Below the pieces are notes generated by a model. It worked only from the letters and a program-made list of their open reading frames with translations, was not told the origin of the DNA and searched no databases. The position numbers were made by a program, and so were the translations under genes. From assembly GCA_011390935.1 (NCBI GenBank), contig JAABRL010000041.1:1-39512 (forward strand): DNA of 39,512 bases. The letters are read 5' to 3'. Positions 7,246 through 14,978 of this stretch are shown in pieces. Every line of letters starts with the position of its first letter. Within the stretch, counting starts at the first letter, position 1. This DNA is from Gemmatimonas sp. GTDB lineage: Bacteria; Gemmatimonadota; Gemmatimonadetes; Gemmatimonadales; Gemmatimonadaceae.

Positions 7246-8052
7246 TCAGTACTGGGCCAGTGTGCCGGTGCGTCGCGAATGGCGCAGGCTGGCCATCATG
7301 GCCCCACTACCGACGACAAGCAGCGCAGCGGTGAGTCCGGCCAGTGGAAGCAGTTGCGCGAGCAGCACCGACACGTCCGCCCCCTCGAGCAGCGCCATCC
7401 GCAGCAGGCGCAGACTCCACGAAAGCGGGATCAGATCGGCCAATCGCTCGAACGGCGCGGGAATCACGCTGGTGCTGTAATACACACCGCCCAGGAGTGT
7501 AGATGCCGTGACCACCGCCGTCTGAAATGGGCCGCTGGTGCGCACCGTGAGAATCATCGCCGTCATGCACAACCCCAAGGCACCGTACGAAAGGATCGTG
7601 AGGACGATCGCGGCGACAGCCCACGGCGCGGCAGACCACACGAACGATGTCCCGGTAACCAGCAACACGACACCGAGCAGCACGACGCGTAGCAGCGACC
7701 AGAGCAGGTCGAAGCCGCCCAGCCCAACGAGCAGCGATGGCAACGATGCCGGAGTGCAGAAGAGCGCTTCGAGCACCCCGGTGCGAATGCCGCTCGACAC
7801 CGCCTGCGGAATGGAGGTCAGCGCGGAGGTCATCACGAAAGTGAGCGCCACGCCCGTGACGACGAAGCCGAAGTACTGCCCACCCTCGTTGCGGATGGAG
7901 TTCTCCACCACCGGCTGCAATGCGCCCGCCACGAACCACAGCGGCACCACCGTGAGTGCCAACGAGAGAAGCGAGAGCAGCGCTCCCACACGATAGCTCG
8001 CGAAGGTGAGCCACTGCGCGCGAACCAGCGCAAACATGTGACGGCTACGCAT
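7246..8052 (-). CDS. ABC transporter permease (ABC-2 type) for lasso peptide export
   Basis: The protein has 268 residues with about six hydrophobic segments, including LLSLLSLALTVVPLWFVAG near the start and LLLAQLLPLAGLTAALLVV near the end. The start is the ATG at 8052, where GGAGGGG precedes it by a few bases and the ATG overlaps the stop of the ATPase gene. A longer frame to 8118 would overlap the ATPase further and has no ribosome site. It pairs with the ATPase at 8045-9121. By position it exports the mature lasso peptide and perhaps confers self-resistance (role of the D protein). ABC-2 permeases plus separate ATPases replace the one-chain McjD type in many lasso clusters. Confidence 0.88.
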   Translation of the reverse strand: MRSRHMFALVRAQWLTFASYRVGALLSLLSLALTVVPLWFVAGALQPVVENSIRNEGGQYFGFVVTGVALTFVMTSALTSIPQAVSSGIRTGVLEALFCTPASLPSLLVGLGGFDLLWSLLRVVLLGVVLLVTGTSFVWSAAPWAVAAIVLTILSYGALGLCMTAMILTVRTSGPFQTAVVTASTLLGGVYYSTSVIPAPFERLADLIPLSWSLRLLRMALLEGADVSVLLAQLLPLAGLTAALLVVGSGAMMASLRHSRRTGTLAQY

Positions 8053-9121
8053 CCGTCCCCTCCTTGCGCCGTGGACGAGCGACAGCATCGAGCAGTTCCG
8101 CCAGTCCGAAAGGTTCACGCTCGAGCCGCGCCACCTCGCCGCCGTGACGCGCCAGCATCGCGAACAGACTCGCCGGCTCGCCGGCGTGCGGCAGCCTGAT
8201 CACATGCCAGTACCAGCCATCGGCTTCCACCGCCCCGGCGTGTTCGACCGCCATGCCGGCCTCGGCCATCTCCCGCAACAGCGACGCGGACGGTTCCCCC
8301 CGCATGCGCACACGCACGCGCTGCACCTCGTGCTGCAGAAAGACTGCTTCCGTCTCTCCGGTCACCAGCAGTTCGCCACGATGCAGCACGGCGATGCGAT
8401 CGCACAGGTCTCGCACCTCGTCCTGGTCGTGTGTGGCGAGCAGCACCGTGCACCCCTGACGCGCGCCGATCTCCTCACGCAGAAACGCACGGAACTCGCG
8501 CGCCGATACCGGATCGAGTGAACGCGTGGGCTCGTCGAGCAGCAGAATCGCCGGGCGCGTCAGCAGCGCGCGCGCAATGAGCAGGCGCTGGCGCATGCCC
8601 GACGAAAAAAGGCCGACCTGTTTGCCTCTGACGTCTTGCAAGCCGACCGTGTCCAGCACCTCGTGCACTCTCGTGTGCAGCGCCGCGCCGGATAGGCCAT
8701 GCAATACCGCAAAGAGCCCGAGGTTGTCGGCCGCCGACAGACGCCAGTGCAGACTGCGATCGTTCGTGAGCACGGGCACCAGTTCGTGTCGCGCCTCACG
8801 CGGTGCCTCCGACACATTCACACCGTTCACCAGCACGTCCCCGGTGTCGGCCGTCACCAGCCCCGACAGGATGCGGAAGAGTGTGGACTTGCCGGCGCCG
8901 TTCTCTCCCAGCAGTCCGAAAAACTCCCCGCGTGGCACTTCAAAGGTGACGTCGCGCAGCACCGCCGAGTACTCGCGCGTGAAGGGATGCCGTAGCATGT
9001 CACGCCATCCGCGCTGCAGCGAGAATGCCTTGCTGAGCGCACGCACGGCGACAGCCGGCGGTGCACGCGGTGGTTCCGGCGTCCTCGGCTGGGCACCAAC
9101 CGGGGCCACCAGCGTGCTCAC
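8045..9121 (-). CDS. ABC transporter ATP-binding protein of the lasso operon
   Basis: The protein has 358 residues. The start is the GTG at 9121, which overlaps the TGA of the kinase gene (GTGA). An upstream extension to 9538 reads through the kinase gene in another frame and is an artefact. Walker A is LLGENGAGKST, the signature is FSSGMRQRLLIARAL, Walker B is ILLLDEPTRSLDP and the switch His is in LATHDQDEV. About 45 residues precede the first strand, and roughly 100 residues after the ATPase core may form a regulatory tail. It energises the permease encoded immediately downstream; together they are the likely exporter of the modified peptide. Confidence 0.93.
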   Translation of the reverse strand: MSTLVAPVGAQPRTPEPPRAPPAVAVRALSKAFSLQRGWRDMLRHPFTREYSAVLRDVTFEVPRGEFFGLLGENGAGKSTLFRILSGLVTADTGDVLVNGVNVSEAPREARHELVPVLTNDRSLHWRLSAADNLGLFAVLHGLSGAALHTRVHEVLDTVGLQDVRGKQVGLFSSGMRQRLLIARALLTRPAILLLDEPTRSLDPVSAREFRAFLREEIGARQGCTVLLATHDQDEVRDLCDRIAVLHRGELLVTGETEAVFLQHEVQRVRVRMRGEPSASLLREMAEAGMAVEHAGAVEADGWYWHVIRLPHAGEPASLFAMLARHGGEVARLEREPFGLAELLDAVARPRRKEGTDA

Positions 9122-10140
9122 GACGACACCGCGGCCAACGCACCGGGTGCCGCGTGATCGGGCGCACCGTGGTGCCACTCCAGCAGCTGCGTGATGACGT
9201 CTGGCAGACGGTCGCGGTCGCGCACCACACGCAGCTCGTACACGGGCACCTCGCGCACCAGACGAGTCGCCACGGCGAGCAGCCCGGGACCGGCGGAGGC
9301 ACCCAGCATGAACCCGATTTTGAAGTGCGGCAGCAGCTGCATCACCGCCAGTGGTCCCTGCAGCCGTGATCGCACCACGGCCTCCGCCTGCGAGTCCACC
9401 GTCACGGAGCGCAACACATAGAGCGCGGACAGCGGCACCGGGCTGAGCGTGCGTCGTGGCACGTGCGTATCCACGATGCGAACCTTGCCGTCGCGACCGG
9501 TGGAGGTCACCGGCGCGTCGGACTCTTCGGCCGAGCAAAGGCGAATGCTTGGCACGCCAGGCAGCGCGTGAATCACATCGCGCGCGAGAATGGGCAGCGC
9601 ATCGTCGGTCATGAGCGGCACACCGGCGGCGGTGAGCTGCAGGGCCAGTGTGGACTTGCCCGTGCCCGACGCCGCGAGAAACCCAACGGCGCCATCACCC
9701 ATGTGCACGGCGCTGCCGTGCAACGTCTCCACCCGGTCGAGGTGCAGCATGGTGGCGATCACGCGGCCGAGCAGATGTCCGCGTCCGAAGTCCCACCACG
9801 GGTCCTCATGCGGCAGCCACGCCACATCCCGCCCGCTCGGCGCGATGTCGAACGCCCCCGTGTCGTCCACGAGAATGCGGTGCCCGTGCCGGTGGCGCAG
9901 CAGGCGCGCGTGTACGGTGCCGTAGATGTGTTCCTCGCCAAGCTGGACCGGCTCTTCCATGTCATCGAGCCGATCGACCACGCTGAAGCTCCAGTGCGCG
10001 TGATCACCGGCCGGTGCCGCGATCAGCTCGGGGAACTCCAACGTCGACGTGAGCACCCCGCCGAACGCGCTGTAGCGGTAGGCGAAGGTCGCGGCGGTGG
10101 CGGCGACGTGCGGGTGTTGCGCAGCGTGCGTCTCTCGCAT
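9118..10140 (-). CDS. HPr-kinase-like lasso peptide kinase
   Basis: The protein has 340 residues. The ATG at 10140 shares one base with the stop of the B2 gene (TGATG). The C-terminal half has the HprK fold: LHGSAV, a P-loop ASGTGKST around Lys162, and an acidic MTDDALPI motif around residues 177-183. There is no HPr substrate gene and no N-terminal HprK regulatory domain of the classical kind. Homologous kinases in paeninodin-type lasso clusters (ThcoK family) phosphorylate the side chain of the C-terminal Ser of the precursor; the precursor here ends in Ser43. The position between B2 and the transporter supports peptide tailoring. HprK-related kinases also occur in exosortase-associated PqqD loci, but the lasso genes around it make the lasso role more likely. 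Confidence 0.88.
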   Translation of the reverse strand: MRETHAAQHPHVAATAATFAYRYSAFGGVLTSTLEFPELIAAPAGDHAHWSFSVVDRLDDMEEPVQLGEEHIYGTVHARLLRHRHGHRILVDDTGAFDIAPSGRDVAWLPHEDPWWDFGRGHLLGRVIATMLHLDRVETLHGSAVHMGDGAVGFLAASGTGKSTLALQLTAAGVPLMTDDALPILARDVIHALPGVPSIRLCSAEESDAPVTSTGRDGKVRIVDTHVPRRTLSPVPLSALYVLRSVTVDSQAEAVVRSRLQGPLAVMQLLPHFKIGFMLGASAGPGLLAVATRLVREVPVYELRVVRDRDRLPDVITQLLEWHHGAPDHAAPGALAAVSS

Positions 10141-10640
10141 CACGCGGCGCGCGTTCCATGAAAGGATGCGCCGTGGGCGAGCACGGTCAGATCGCGGATC
10201 TGGGTGTAGCTGCGCACGCTGTCGAGCGTGTCTCCGAGCACGACTCCGCGCCACTCGACCCAGGCGTGCGCGCGCAGCGCGCCCTCGCTCATGCGCACCC
10301 CGACTCGCACGACGGCATCCGTGATGCCGTGACGCCGGAGCAGGTGCACGAGGGCGAGCGACCGGGCCAGACAGAGCGGCCGGGTGAGTCCCAGCCGCGC
10401 AACGCGGCTGACGGCCTGCTCGAGCTCGCGTGCCAGCTCGAGTTGTGGCGGGGTTGGTGAAACCAACGCATCGAGCGGCGACGCTTCAGCGCCTCGTTCG
10501 GCGGCTCGTTGCATGCGCTCCGTGACCAGGGCACCGAGCGGGCGCAACCTGACCTGAGCATGCGCCCGGAAGATCGCGGCCTGCGCTTCGGCAAGGCGCG
10601 ACCACCCACGCGGCCCGAGGGCGAGCAGTCGCCGCAGCAC
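10140..10640 (-). CDS. Lasso peptide B2 leader peptidase (transglutaminase-like)
   Basis: The protein has 166 residues, starting at a GTG at 10640 that follows the B1 stop by eleven bases and has GAGGGG as ribosome site. It belongs to the Transglut_core3 family (PF13471), the cysteine protease that cuts the lasso leader. The putative triad is Cys90 in TRPLCLARSLAL, His125 in RAHAWVEW and Asp137 or Asp140 in GDTLD. The usual short N-terminal helical region is present. It should act with the B1 recognition protein encoded just upstream, freeing the core N terminus for the synthetase at 11274-13160. Length and motif order are typical for a stand-alone B2 protein. Confidence 0.92.
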   Translation of the reverse strand: MLRRLLALGPRGWSRLAEAQAAIFRAHAQVRLRPLGALVTERMQRAAERGAEASPLDALVSPTPPQLELARELEQAVSRVARLGLTRPLCLARSLALVHLLRRHGITDAVVRVGVRMSEGALRAHAWVEWRGVVLGDTLDSVRSYTQIRDLTVLAHGASFHGTRAA

Positions 10641-10651
10641 CTCGGGGCCCC

Positions 10652-10951
10652 TCAGTGGGGGGACGTCTGGTCCGTCGGCGCGCCTGCGGACACCACGAGG
10701 CCCGCCTCATCGAGCGCGCTGAGAAACGCGCGTGCATCGTCGGCCAGATCCGCCGGGCTCACATCGGGGTAGCGCTCAGCGAGCACTCGTTCGAGATCAC
10801 CGAAGCTGCTCCCGGGGGTTTCCAACGTATCCCAGATGAGCAGTCCCACGCCGTTGAGCCCGAAGTACACCTCGGTGCGCGTGCAGAACAGCACGGCGCC
10901 CTCGTCTAGCGGCTGCGCCACGACAGTCGGGGATCGGAGCGGAAGAGACAC
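10652..10951 (-). CDS. PqqD-like lasso recognition protein (B1)
   Basis: The protein has 99 residues, beginning with a GTG at 10951. The pattern GAVLFCTRTEVYFGLNGVGLLIWDTLE followed by a helical region (LERVLAERYPDV, ADLADDARAFLSALDEAGLV) is the PqqD/RiPP recognition element fold, a winged-helix-like domain that binds leader peptides. In lasso systems B1 grips the Tyr-x-x-Pro leader motif and delivers the precursor to the B2 protease. That motif is present in the precursor encoded 72 bp upstream. It is separate from B2 here, as in actinobacterial-type split systems, rather than fused as in McjB. The ribosome site is weak, which may further lower its level. Confidence 0.9.
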   Translation of the reverse strand: MSLPLRSPTVVAQPLDEGAVLFCTRTEVYFGLNGVGLLIWDTLETPGSSFGDLERVLAERYPDVSPADLADDARAFLSALDEAGLVVSAGAPTDQTSPH

Positions 10952-10980
10952 GGACAGACTCGAAGAAGGGAGGGACGAAA

Positions 10981-11016
10981 CCGGGTGGTGCCAAGCCGAC
11001 TGACGGAACCACCCGG
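10981..11016 (-). terminator. Attenuator-like hairpin between precursor and B1 genes
   Basis: CCGGGTGGT at 10981-10989 pairs with ACCACCCGG at 11008-11016, and the stem extends by three more positions with one mismatch. On the minus strand the hairpin begins 7 bp after the precursor stop and is followed by TTTCG. A partial terminator here would give more precursor than enzymes, a common arrangement in RiPP operons. Confidence 0.6.
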
Positions 11017-11023
11017 CATCACG

Positions 11024-11155
11024 TCACGACGTGCGCGGGCTGGTCAGGAGGAAACGCCAGATACCGCCGGTGGTGTCGCCGATACCCGACGACGTTCCGG
11101 CCTGCGTGACTTCGCGGAACGTGCCGTAGCGCTGAAGCTCGGGCTTCTCGTACAT
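11024..11155 (-). CDS. Lasso peptide precursor (A)
   Basis: The product is 43 residues. The ATG at 11155 is fixed by GGAGG at 11163-11167, seven bases away; the longer in-frame start at 11269 has no such signal. The leader carries the complete lasso motif: Tyr2-x-x-Pro5-x-Leu7-x3-Gly11-x-Phe13-x3-Thr17. With Thr at leader position -2, cleavage after Gln18 gives a 25-residue core beginning AGTSSGIGD, in which Ala1 would be joined to the Asp9 side chain as a nine-residue ring. The remaining loop and tail are TTGGIWRFLLTSPRTS; Trp15, Arg16 and Phe17 are candidate plugs. Cleavage after Ala19 would instead give Gly1 and an eight-residue ring. The core ends in Ser, a possible kinase target. The gene lies 118 bp after the synthetase gene and before a hairpin. 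Confidence 0.93.
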   Translation of the reverse strand: MYEKPELQRYGTFREVTQAGTSSGIGDTTGGIWRFLLTSPRTS

Positions 11156-11273
11156 GATACAGCCTCCAGTGGGGAGTTGGGGGGAGGGTGCCCACGCGAT
11201 TTCGTGGACGAGCCGGTGGGTGCCGGCAGCCGAAAGTGCTAGCCAGAAAGGTAGCAAGGGACGTTCCACGAGC

Positions 11274-13160
11274 TCATGGCATGGTCAACCACCTGTCCGC
11301 GCCGATCGTGACCAGCAGCGGAAGCGCGTCCTCCGTGCCACCATCGCGCACCTTCGCGACAGTGGCATGGAGCGCGCCCGGCTCGAGCAGCTCGTGGCGC
11401 GCCAATCCCTCGCCAAGGGCGCCCGAGCTGGAGGCATCCTGCTGCAGGAATCGCCGAAAGTGGCGGAAACTGTAGCCATCGGCCGTGCCCGTGCGGCGCG
11501 TGCGCGGCGCCGTTACTGCATCTGGCAGCACCCCCTGCATGGACTGCGTGAGCAGCAGCTTGTGCTCCCGCACACCGCACAGGTCCTGCGCCTCTCTCGA
11601 CCAGGCGAAGTCTACCACCCGTCGGTCGAAGATCGGCATGCGCAGCTCCACGCCCTGCGACCAGCAGATCGCGGTGAGTGCTGCGTTCGTGCGCGCGAAG
11701 CTGGAGAATACCAGCGCCCAGCGCCGCTGGGCGCGGCTGGTGCTCGCCCATCCGGCCCACGGGTCTTCGAAGTAGAGCAGGCGGTTCTCCTCCTCGAGCG
11801 CTTGCCAGGCGGCATCGTCCAGTCGCAACCACGGAACACGCGGCAGGATCCACGGGCGATCGAGCAGGGACTTCCCGCGCCAGCGCTCGGCCACCCGAAG
11901 CATGGCTTCTGGAGCAGCGACGCGCAGATAGTAGTCCCGCGAGGACCGCCACAGCGGCTGACGCCTCATGCGTAGTTCTCGTACGAAGCGAACCCATCGC
12001 CCCTGCCGCAGCAGATCGGCGGGCCACATCGGCGTGGCGGCGAAGATGTTGTCGCCACCGTGCCCGTTCAGCAGCACCGAGGCGCCAGCCGCCTTCGCGG
12101 CCGCCGCCAGCGCCTGGTTCTGTCCCTCGTAAGGGTGCGGCTCGGGATCGACCCGTCGCAGACGGTCGGGCGGGGCATCGATGATGAGCGGAATCGATTC
12201 GGTGGGCACCCAGTCCACGGGCATGCCGTACGATGCGGCGACCGCATTCACCCACTCGTCTTCGTTGCCCGGATCATCGGCGGGGTACGCGAACGAAATG
12301 AGGTGCACCCGCTTCGCGAGAACCGCGGGCCCACGATAAGACGCCAGCGAGCCCACGACAGCCGTGGAGTCCCGTCCACCACTCATGGCCACAGCGGTGA
12401 GGCCGGGCGCGAGCCGCTCGTCAACGGCCTGGCCCAGCACACCGCGCAATGCCTCGGCGGCCTCAGGCAACGACAGCCTCGCAACATCGGACTGGGTGCG
12501 CGGGCGCCAGTAGCGGGACGCGGGAGTGCCTCGATCACCCAGCACCACCGTGTGGCCGGCCGGCAGCTCGGCAACCCCCCGCCATACACTCGACGCGCCG
12601 CGACCCGTCCAGAACGAAAGCCGCCGAATGAGCTCATGCCGATCGATCCCCTGGTCGCCCACGATCATGCGCACCGCATCGGGGGTGGACCCCGCCGCCC
12701 AGCCGTCGGGGGCCGTGCCGTACCAGACCCCGCGGCTGCCGAACGGATCGCGCGCCAGATGCAGCGCATGCGAGCGCCCATCCACGATGGCGTACGCGAA
12801 ATCACCCTCCACGAACTCGGCACACCGTGCGCCATACTTCAGGTAAGCGCGAAGGATCAACTCCGCGGCCGACGTCGCCGGTCGGAGCGCGGTTGCCCCC
12901 AAACGTGCCCGCAGCTCGTCCACGTAGTACAGCGAGGCATCAGCCACCACTGCGATCAGACCCTCATGGGCAATCATGGGCCCCGGATGCAGCGACTTCT
13001 CCCATCTGTTGCGTACGGCAATGATGCCGAGTCCTTCCGCATCATGCGTCTCGATGAGCTCCTCACCGCGCAGGCGCAGCGCCAGCCGCAGCTCCCGTTG
13101 GGGCTGCTCCTTGCGCCAGTATCGCGACACCAATCCCGAGACGACGACGAAACCGCTCAT
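11274..13160 (-). CDS. Lasso macrolactam synthetase (C), asparagine-synthetase-like
   Basis: The protein has 628 residues. The N-terminal ~220 residues have the glutaminase-like fold but the chain begins Met-Ser-Gly, so the catalytic Cys2 of true glutamine amidotransferases is absent, as expected for a cyclase that uses the peptide's own amine. The ATP-pyrophosphatase signature SGGRDS is at residues 260-265. It should adenylate the Asp side chain of the core and close the macrolactam with residue 1. I chose the ATG at 13160; GTG codons up to 13226 are in frame but the added codons are poorer in GC at third positions. It is the first gene of the lasso operon, upstream of the precursor, an uncommon order. 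A plain asparagine synthetase is unlikely in this context. Confidence 0.9.
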   Translation of the reverse strand: MSGFVVVSGLVSRYWRKEQPQRELRLALRLRGEELIETHDAEGLGIIAVRNRWEKSLHPGPMIAHEGLIAVVADASLYYVDELRARLGATALRPATSAAELILRAYLKYGARCAEFVEGDFAYAIVDGRSHALHLARDPFGSRGVWYGTAPDGWAAGSTPDAVRMIVGDQGIDRHELIRRLSFWTGRGASSVWRGVAELPAGHTVVLGDRGTPASRYWRPRTQSDVARLSLPEAAEALRGVLGQAVDERLAPGLTAVAMSGGRDSTAVVGSLASYRGPAVLAKRVHLISFAYPADDPGNEDEWVNAVAASYGMPVDWVPTESIPLIIDAPPDRLRRVDPEPHPYEGQNQALAAAAKAAGASVLLNGHGGDNIFAATPMWPADLLRQGRWVRFVRELRMRRQPLWRSSRDYYLRVAAPEAMLRVAERWRGKSLLDRPWILPRVPWLRLDDAAWQALEEENRLLYFEDPWAGWASTSRAQRRWALVFSSFARTNAALTAICWSQGVELRMPIFDRRVVDFAWSREAQDLCGVREHKLLLTQSMQGVLPDAVTAPRTRRTGTADGYSFRHFRRFLQQDASSSGALGEGLARHELLEPGALHATVAKVRDGGTEDALPLLVTIGADRWLTMP

Positions 13161-13216
13161 GTCCGAATACTTGAAGGAAACCCGCGCTTCGGACGCGGAT
13201 CGTCCAAAGTGAAGCG

Positions 13217-13256
13217 TCAACACCACAATTGCTGCGCAAACTCAACACCAAAGTTG
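13217..13256. promoter_or_regulatory. Direct repeats in the lasso/exosortase divergent region
   Basis: TCAACACCACAATTG (13217-13231) and TCAACACCAAAGTTG (13242-13256) match at 13 of 15 positions and start 25 bp apart. They lie 57-96 bp upstream of the synthetase ATG and about 105-145 bp upstream of the exosortase ATG. This could be a tandem regulator-binding site. The only other content of the 200-bp region is the two promoters, which I cannot place with confidence. Confidence 0.4.
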
Positions 13257-13360
13257 TCGATCTGCGAAATGGAGTTAGACCAAAACCGCCGCCCCGATCG
13301 CCACCTGTGCGTCGACGCGCCTGCCCCTCGCTGGATACGACCACAACTCCCCAGCGCCGC

Positions 13361-14875
13361 ATGAATCGCTCCATGGATCGACGGGTTGCTGCGCTGGCCG
13401 TCACTCTCCTCACGATTGCATTCGCGCCAACCTGGCGCGCTTTCGTGTCGACGTGGCTGTCCCAAATGTCGCACGGCTTCGCGGCTGGCGCCCTCGCCCT
13501 GTGGCTCTTGTGGCGGGATCGGGAGGCACTGCGCCGAGACGGCTCGCCCTGGCCGTTCGCACTCTTGGCCGTGGTCCCCCTGTCTTTCGGTTGGCTGGCC
13601 GCCGCTGTCCTCAATGTGCAGGTCGGGCAGCAGGCCGCGCTCCCCCTGATCTTGTTCGCCTGGTGGGCTGCTGTCGCCGGACTCGACGCGGCGCGTGTGG
13701 CGTTGCCGGCCACCGGAGTGTGGCTGCTGGCCGTGCCGCTCTGGGACGTACTCACCCGCCCGCTGCAGTGGCTCACCATCGTCGCCAACAATCTGCTGCT
13801 GCGCGTCGCGCGCATTGACGCAAACATCAATGGCGATCTCATTTCCATCCCATCCGGCACATTTCACGTCGCCGAGGGATGTGCCGGCATCGACTATTTC
13901 CAGATCGGGTTGCTGGCGGGCAGCGCCTACGCGCTGCTGTTCCTGCAGACCTGGCGCCGTCGTATCACAGTGATATTGGTCGCCATCGGCGCGGTCATCG
14001 TCATGAACTGGCTGCGCGTCTTCAGCCTGATCGTCATTGGACACGTCACCGAGATGCAATCGCCGTTGATGCTCGATCATGGCACCTACGGCTGGATACT
14101 GTTTGGCGTGGCGCAGGTCGTGTCGCTCGCAATCTGGCGTCGAGTGGAGGACGGCGAGACGCGCGACCCAATGGGGCGCGACGTCGCGCATGCAGTCAGC
14201 CTCGACACACCACTCGCCGCGGGCCGCGAGTGGGTGGGCGCCATGCGGTCAGGCACTCGGTCGCACCGCGTGCTGGCGATCGCGACGGGTCTCGCCATCA
14301 GCGGCCCGGTGGTTCATCTTGCGGCCACCTCGCTGCGCCAGTCCGCACAGCCGAACATGACCGAACTCGCGACCTTCACCCCACCCATCGGCTGGCAGCC
14401 CGGCCCGACCGACGCTGCCGCCGCGTTCACTCCTGCGTACGCCGGCGCGGACCATCACGCGCGAACGGTCTGGACCCTCGGCGCGCAACAGGTGCAGGTC
14501 GATCGCTTCATGTACAGCATTCAGCGTCAGGGCAAGGAACTGATCATGTACGGGAACGAGATCGCCCACGATTCGCTGCGCGTCGGCGCTGGTGAGACGC
14601 GTCCACTTGGACCGTCCGGCGTGCGGGCCACGATTACCGTCGTGCGCACGCGATCGGGCACGCGACTCGTCTGGTCGTGGTATCGCGTGGCGGGCGACGT
14701 GACGGCCTCGGCACGTCGCGCCAAGCTGCTGGAGCTCAAGGCGTTTGTGCGTGGGACGCCCACTGCGGAACTGGTCGCCGTCAGCACGGCGTGTGAACTC
14801 AGCTCCTGCCGCGATGCCGTGTCAACGTTGTTTGGGTTCCTCGACGGCAGTCCGCTGCTCGCGCCCAGCCCATGA
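13361..14875 (+). CDS. Exosortase fused to an EpsI-like domain
   Basis: The protein has 504 residues from the ATG at 13361 (ATG at 13373 is a close alternative; the frame is open back to 13229 but those residues do not resemble a membrane protein). The first ~260 residues contain about eight membrane helices and the exosortase catalytic residues: Cys174 in AEGCAGIDYF, Arg219 in NWLRVFSL and His240 in DHGTYGW. This transpeptidase-like enzyme cleaves PEP-CTERM signals. Residues ~300-504 resemble the EpsI/DUF3485 periplasmic domain (GWQPG, RQGKELIMYG, WSWYRVAG), often found fused to or beside exosortases. It is the likely sorting enzyme for the proteins at 2065 and 3050. It leads a plus-strand group of surface-glycan-type genes. 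Confidence 0.9.
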   Translation: MNRSMDRRVAALAVTLLTIAFAPTWRAFVSTWLSQMSHGFAAGALALWLLWRDREALRRDGSPWPFALLAVVPLSFGWLAAAVLNVQVGQQAALPLILFAWWAAVAGLDAARVALPATGVWLLAVPLWDVLTRPLQWLTIVANNLLLRVARIDANINGDLISIPSGTFHVAEGCAGIDYFQIGLLAGSAYALLFLQTWRRRITVILVAIGAVIVMNWLRVFSLIVIGHVTEMQSPLMLDHGTYGWILFGVAQVVSLAIWRRVEDGETRDPMGRDVAHAVSLDTPLAAGREWVGAMRSGTRSHRVLAIATGLAISGPVVHLAATSLRQSAQPNMTELATFTPPIGWQPGPTDAAAAFTPAYAGADHHARTVWTLGAQQVQVDRFMYSIQRQGKELIMYGNEIAHDSLRVGAGETRPLGPSGVRATITVVRTRSGTRLVWSWYRVAGDVTASARRAKLLELKAFVRGTPTAELVAVSTACELSSCRDAVSTLFGFLDGSPLLAPSP

Positions 14876-14978
14876 GGTGCATCGTGTACCGGACTCGCGT
14901 GCGTTGCCTGCTCCGTGAGCCGGGCGTCTTTGGCCTAGGCGGTCACCTCCCGCGACATCGCTCCCACCGCGACTCACC

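Noticed and set aside
9122..9538. N-terminal extension of the ABC ATPase gene
   Set aside because: The added ~139 residues are the kinase gene read in another frame; the GTG at 9121 with GTGA overlap gives a normal ATPase.
9118..10140. HPr kinase of carbon catabolite control
   Set aside because: There is no HPr gene, no HprK N-terminal domain, and the gene is coupled to lasso genes.
11024..11155. Core starting at Gly20 with an eight-residue ring to the same Asp
   Set aside because: It is chemically possible but would put the conserved leader Thr at -3 instead of -2; kept only as an alternative.
11274..13160. True asparagine synthetase or exosortase A-associated amidotransferase
   Set aside because: The residue after Met is not Cys, and the gene sits with a precursor, B1 and B2, so the lasso cyclase reading explains more.
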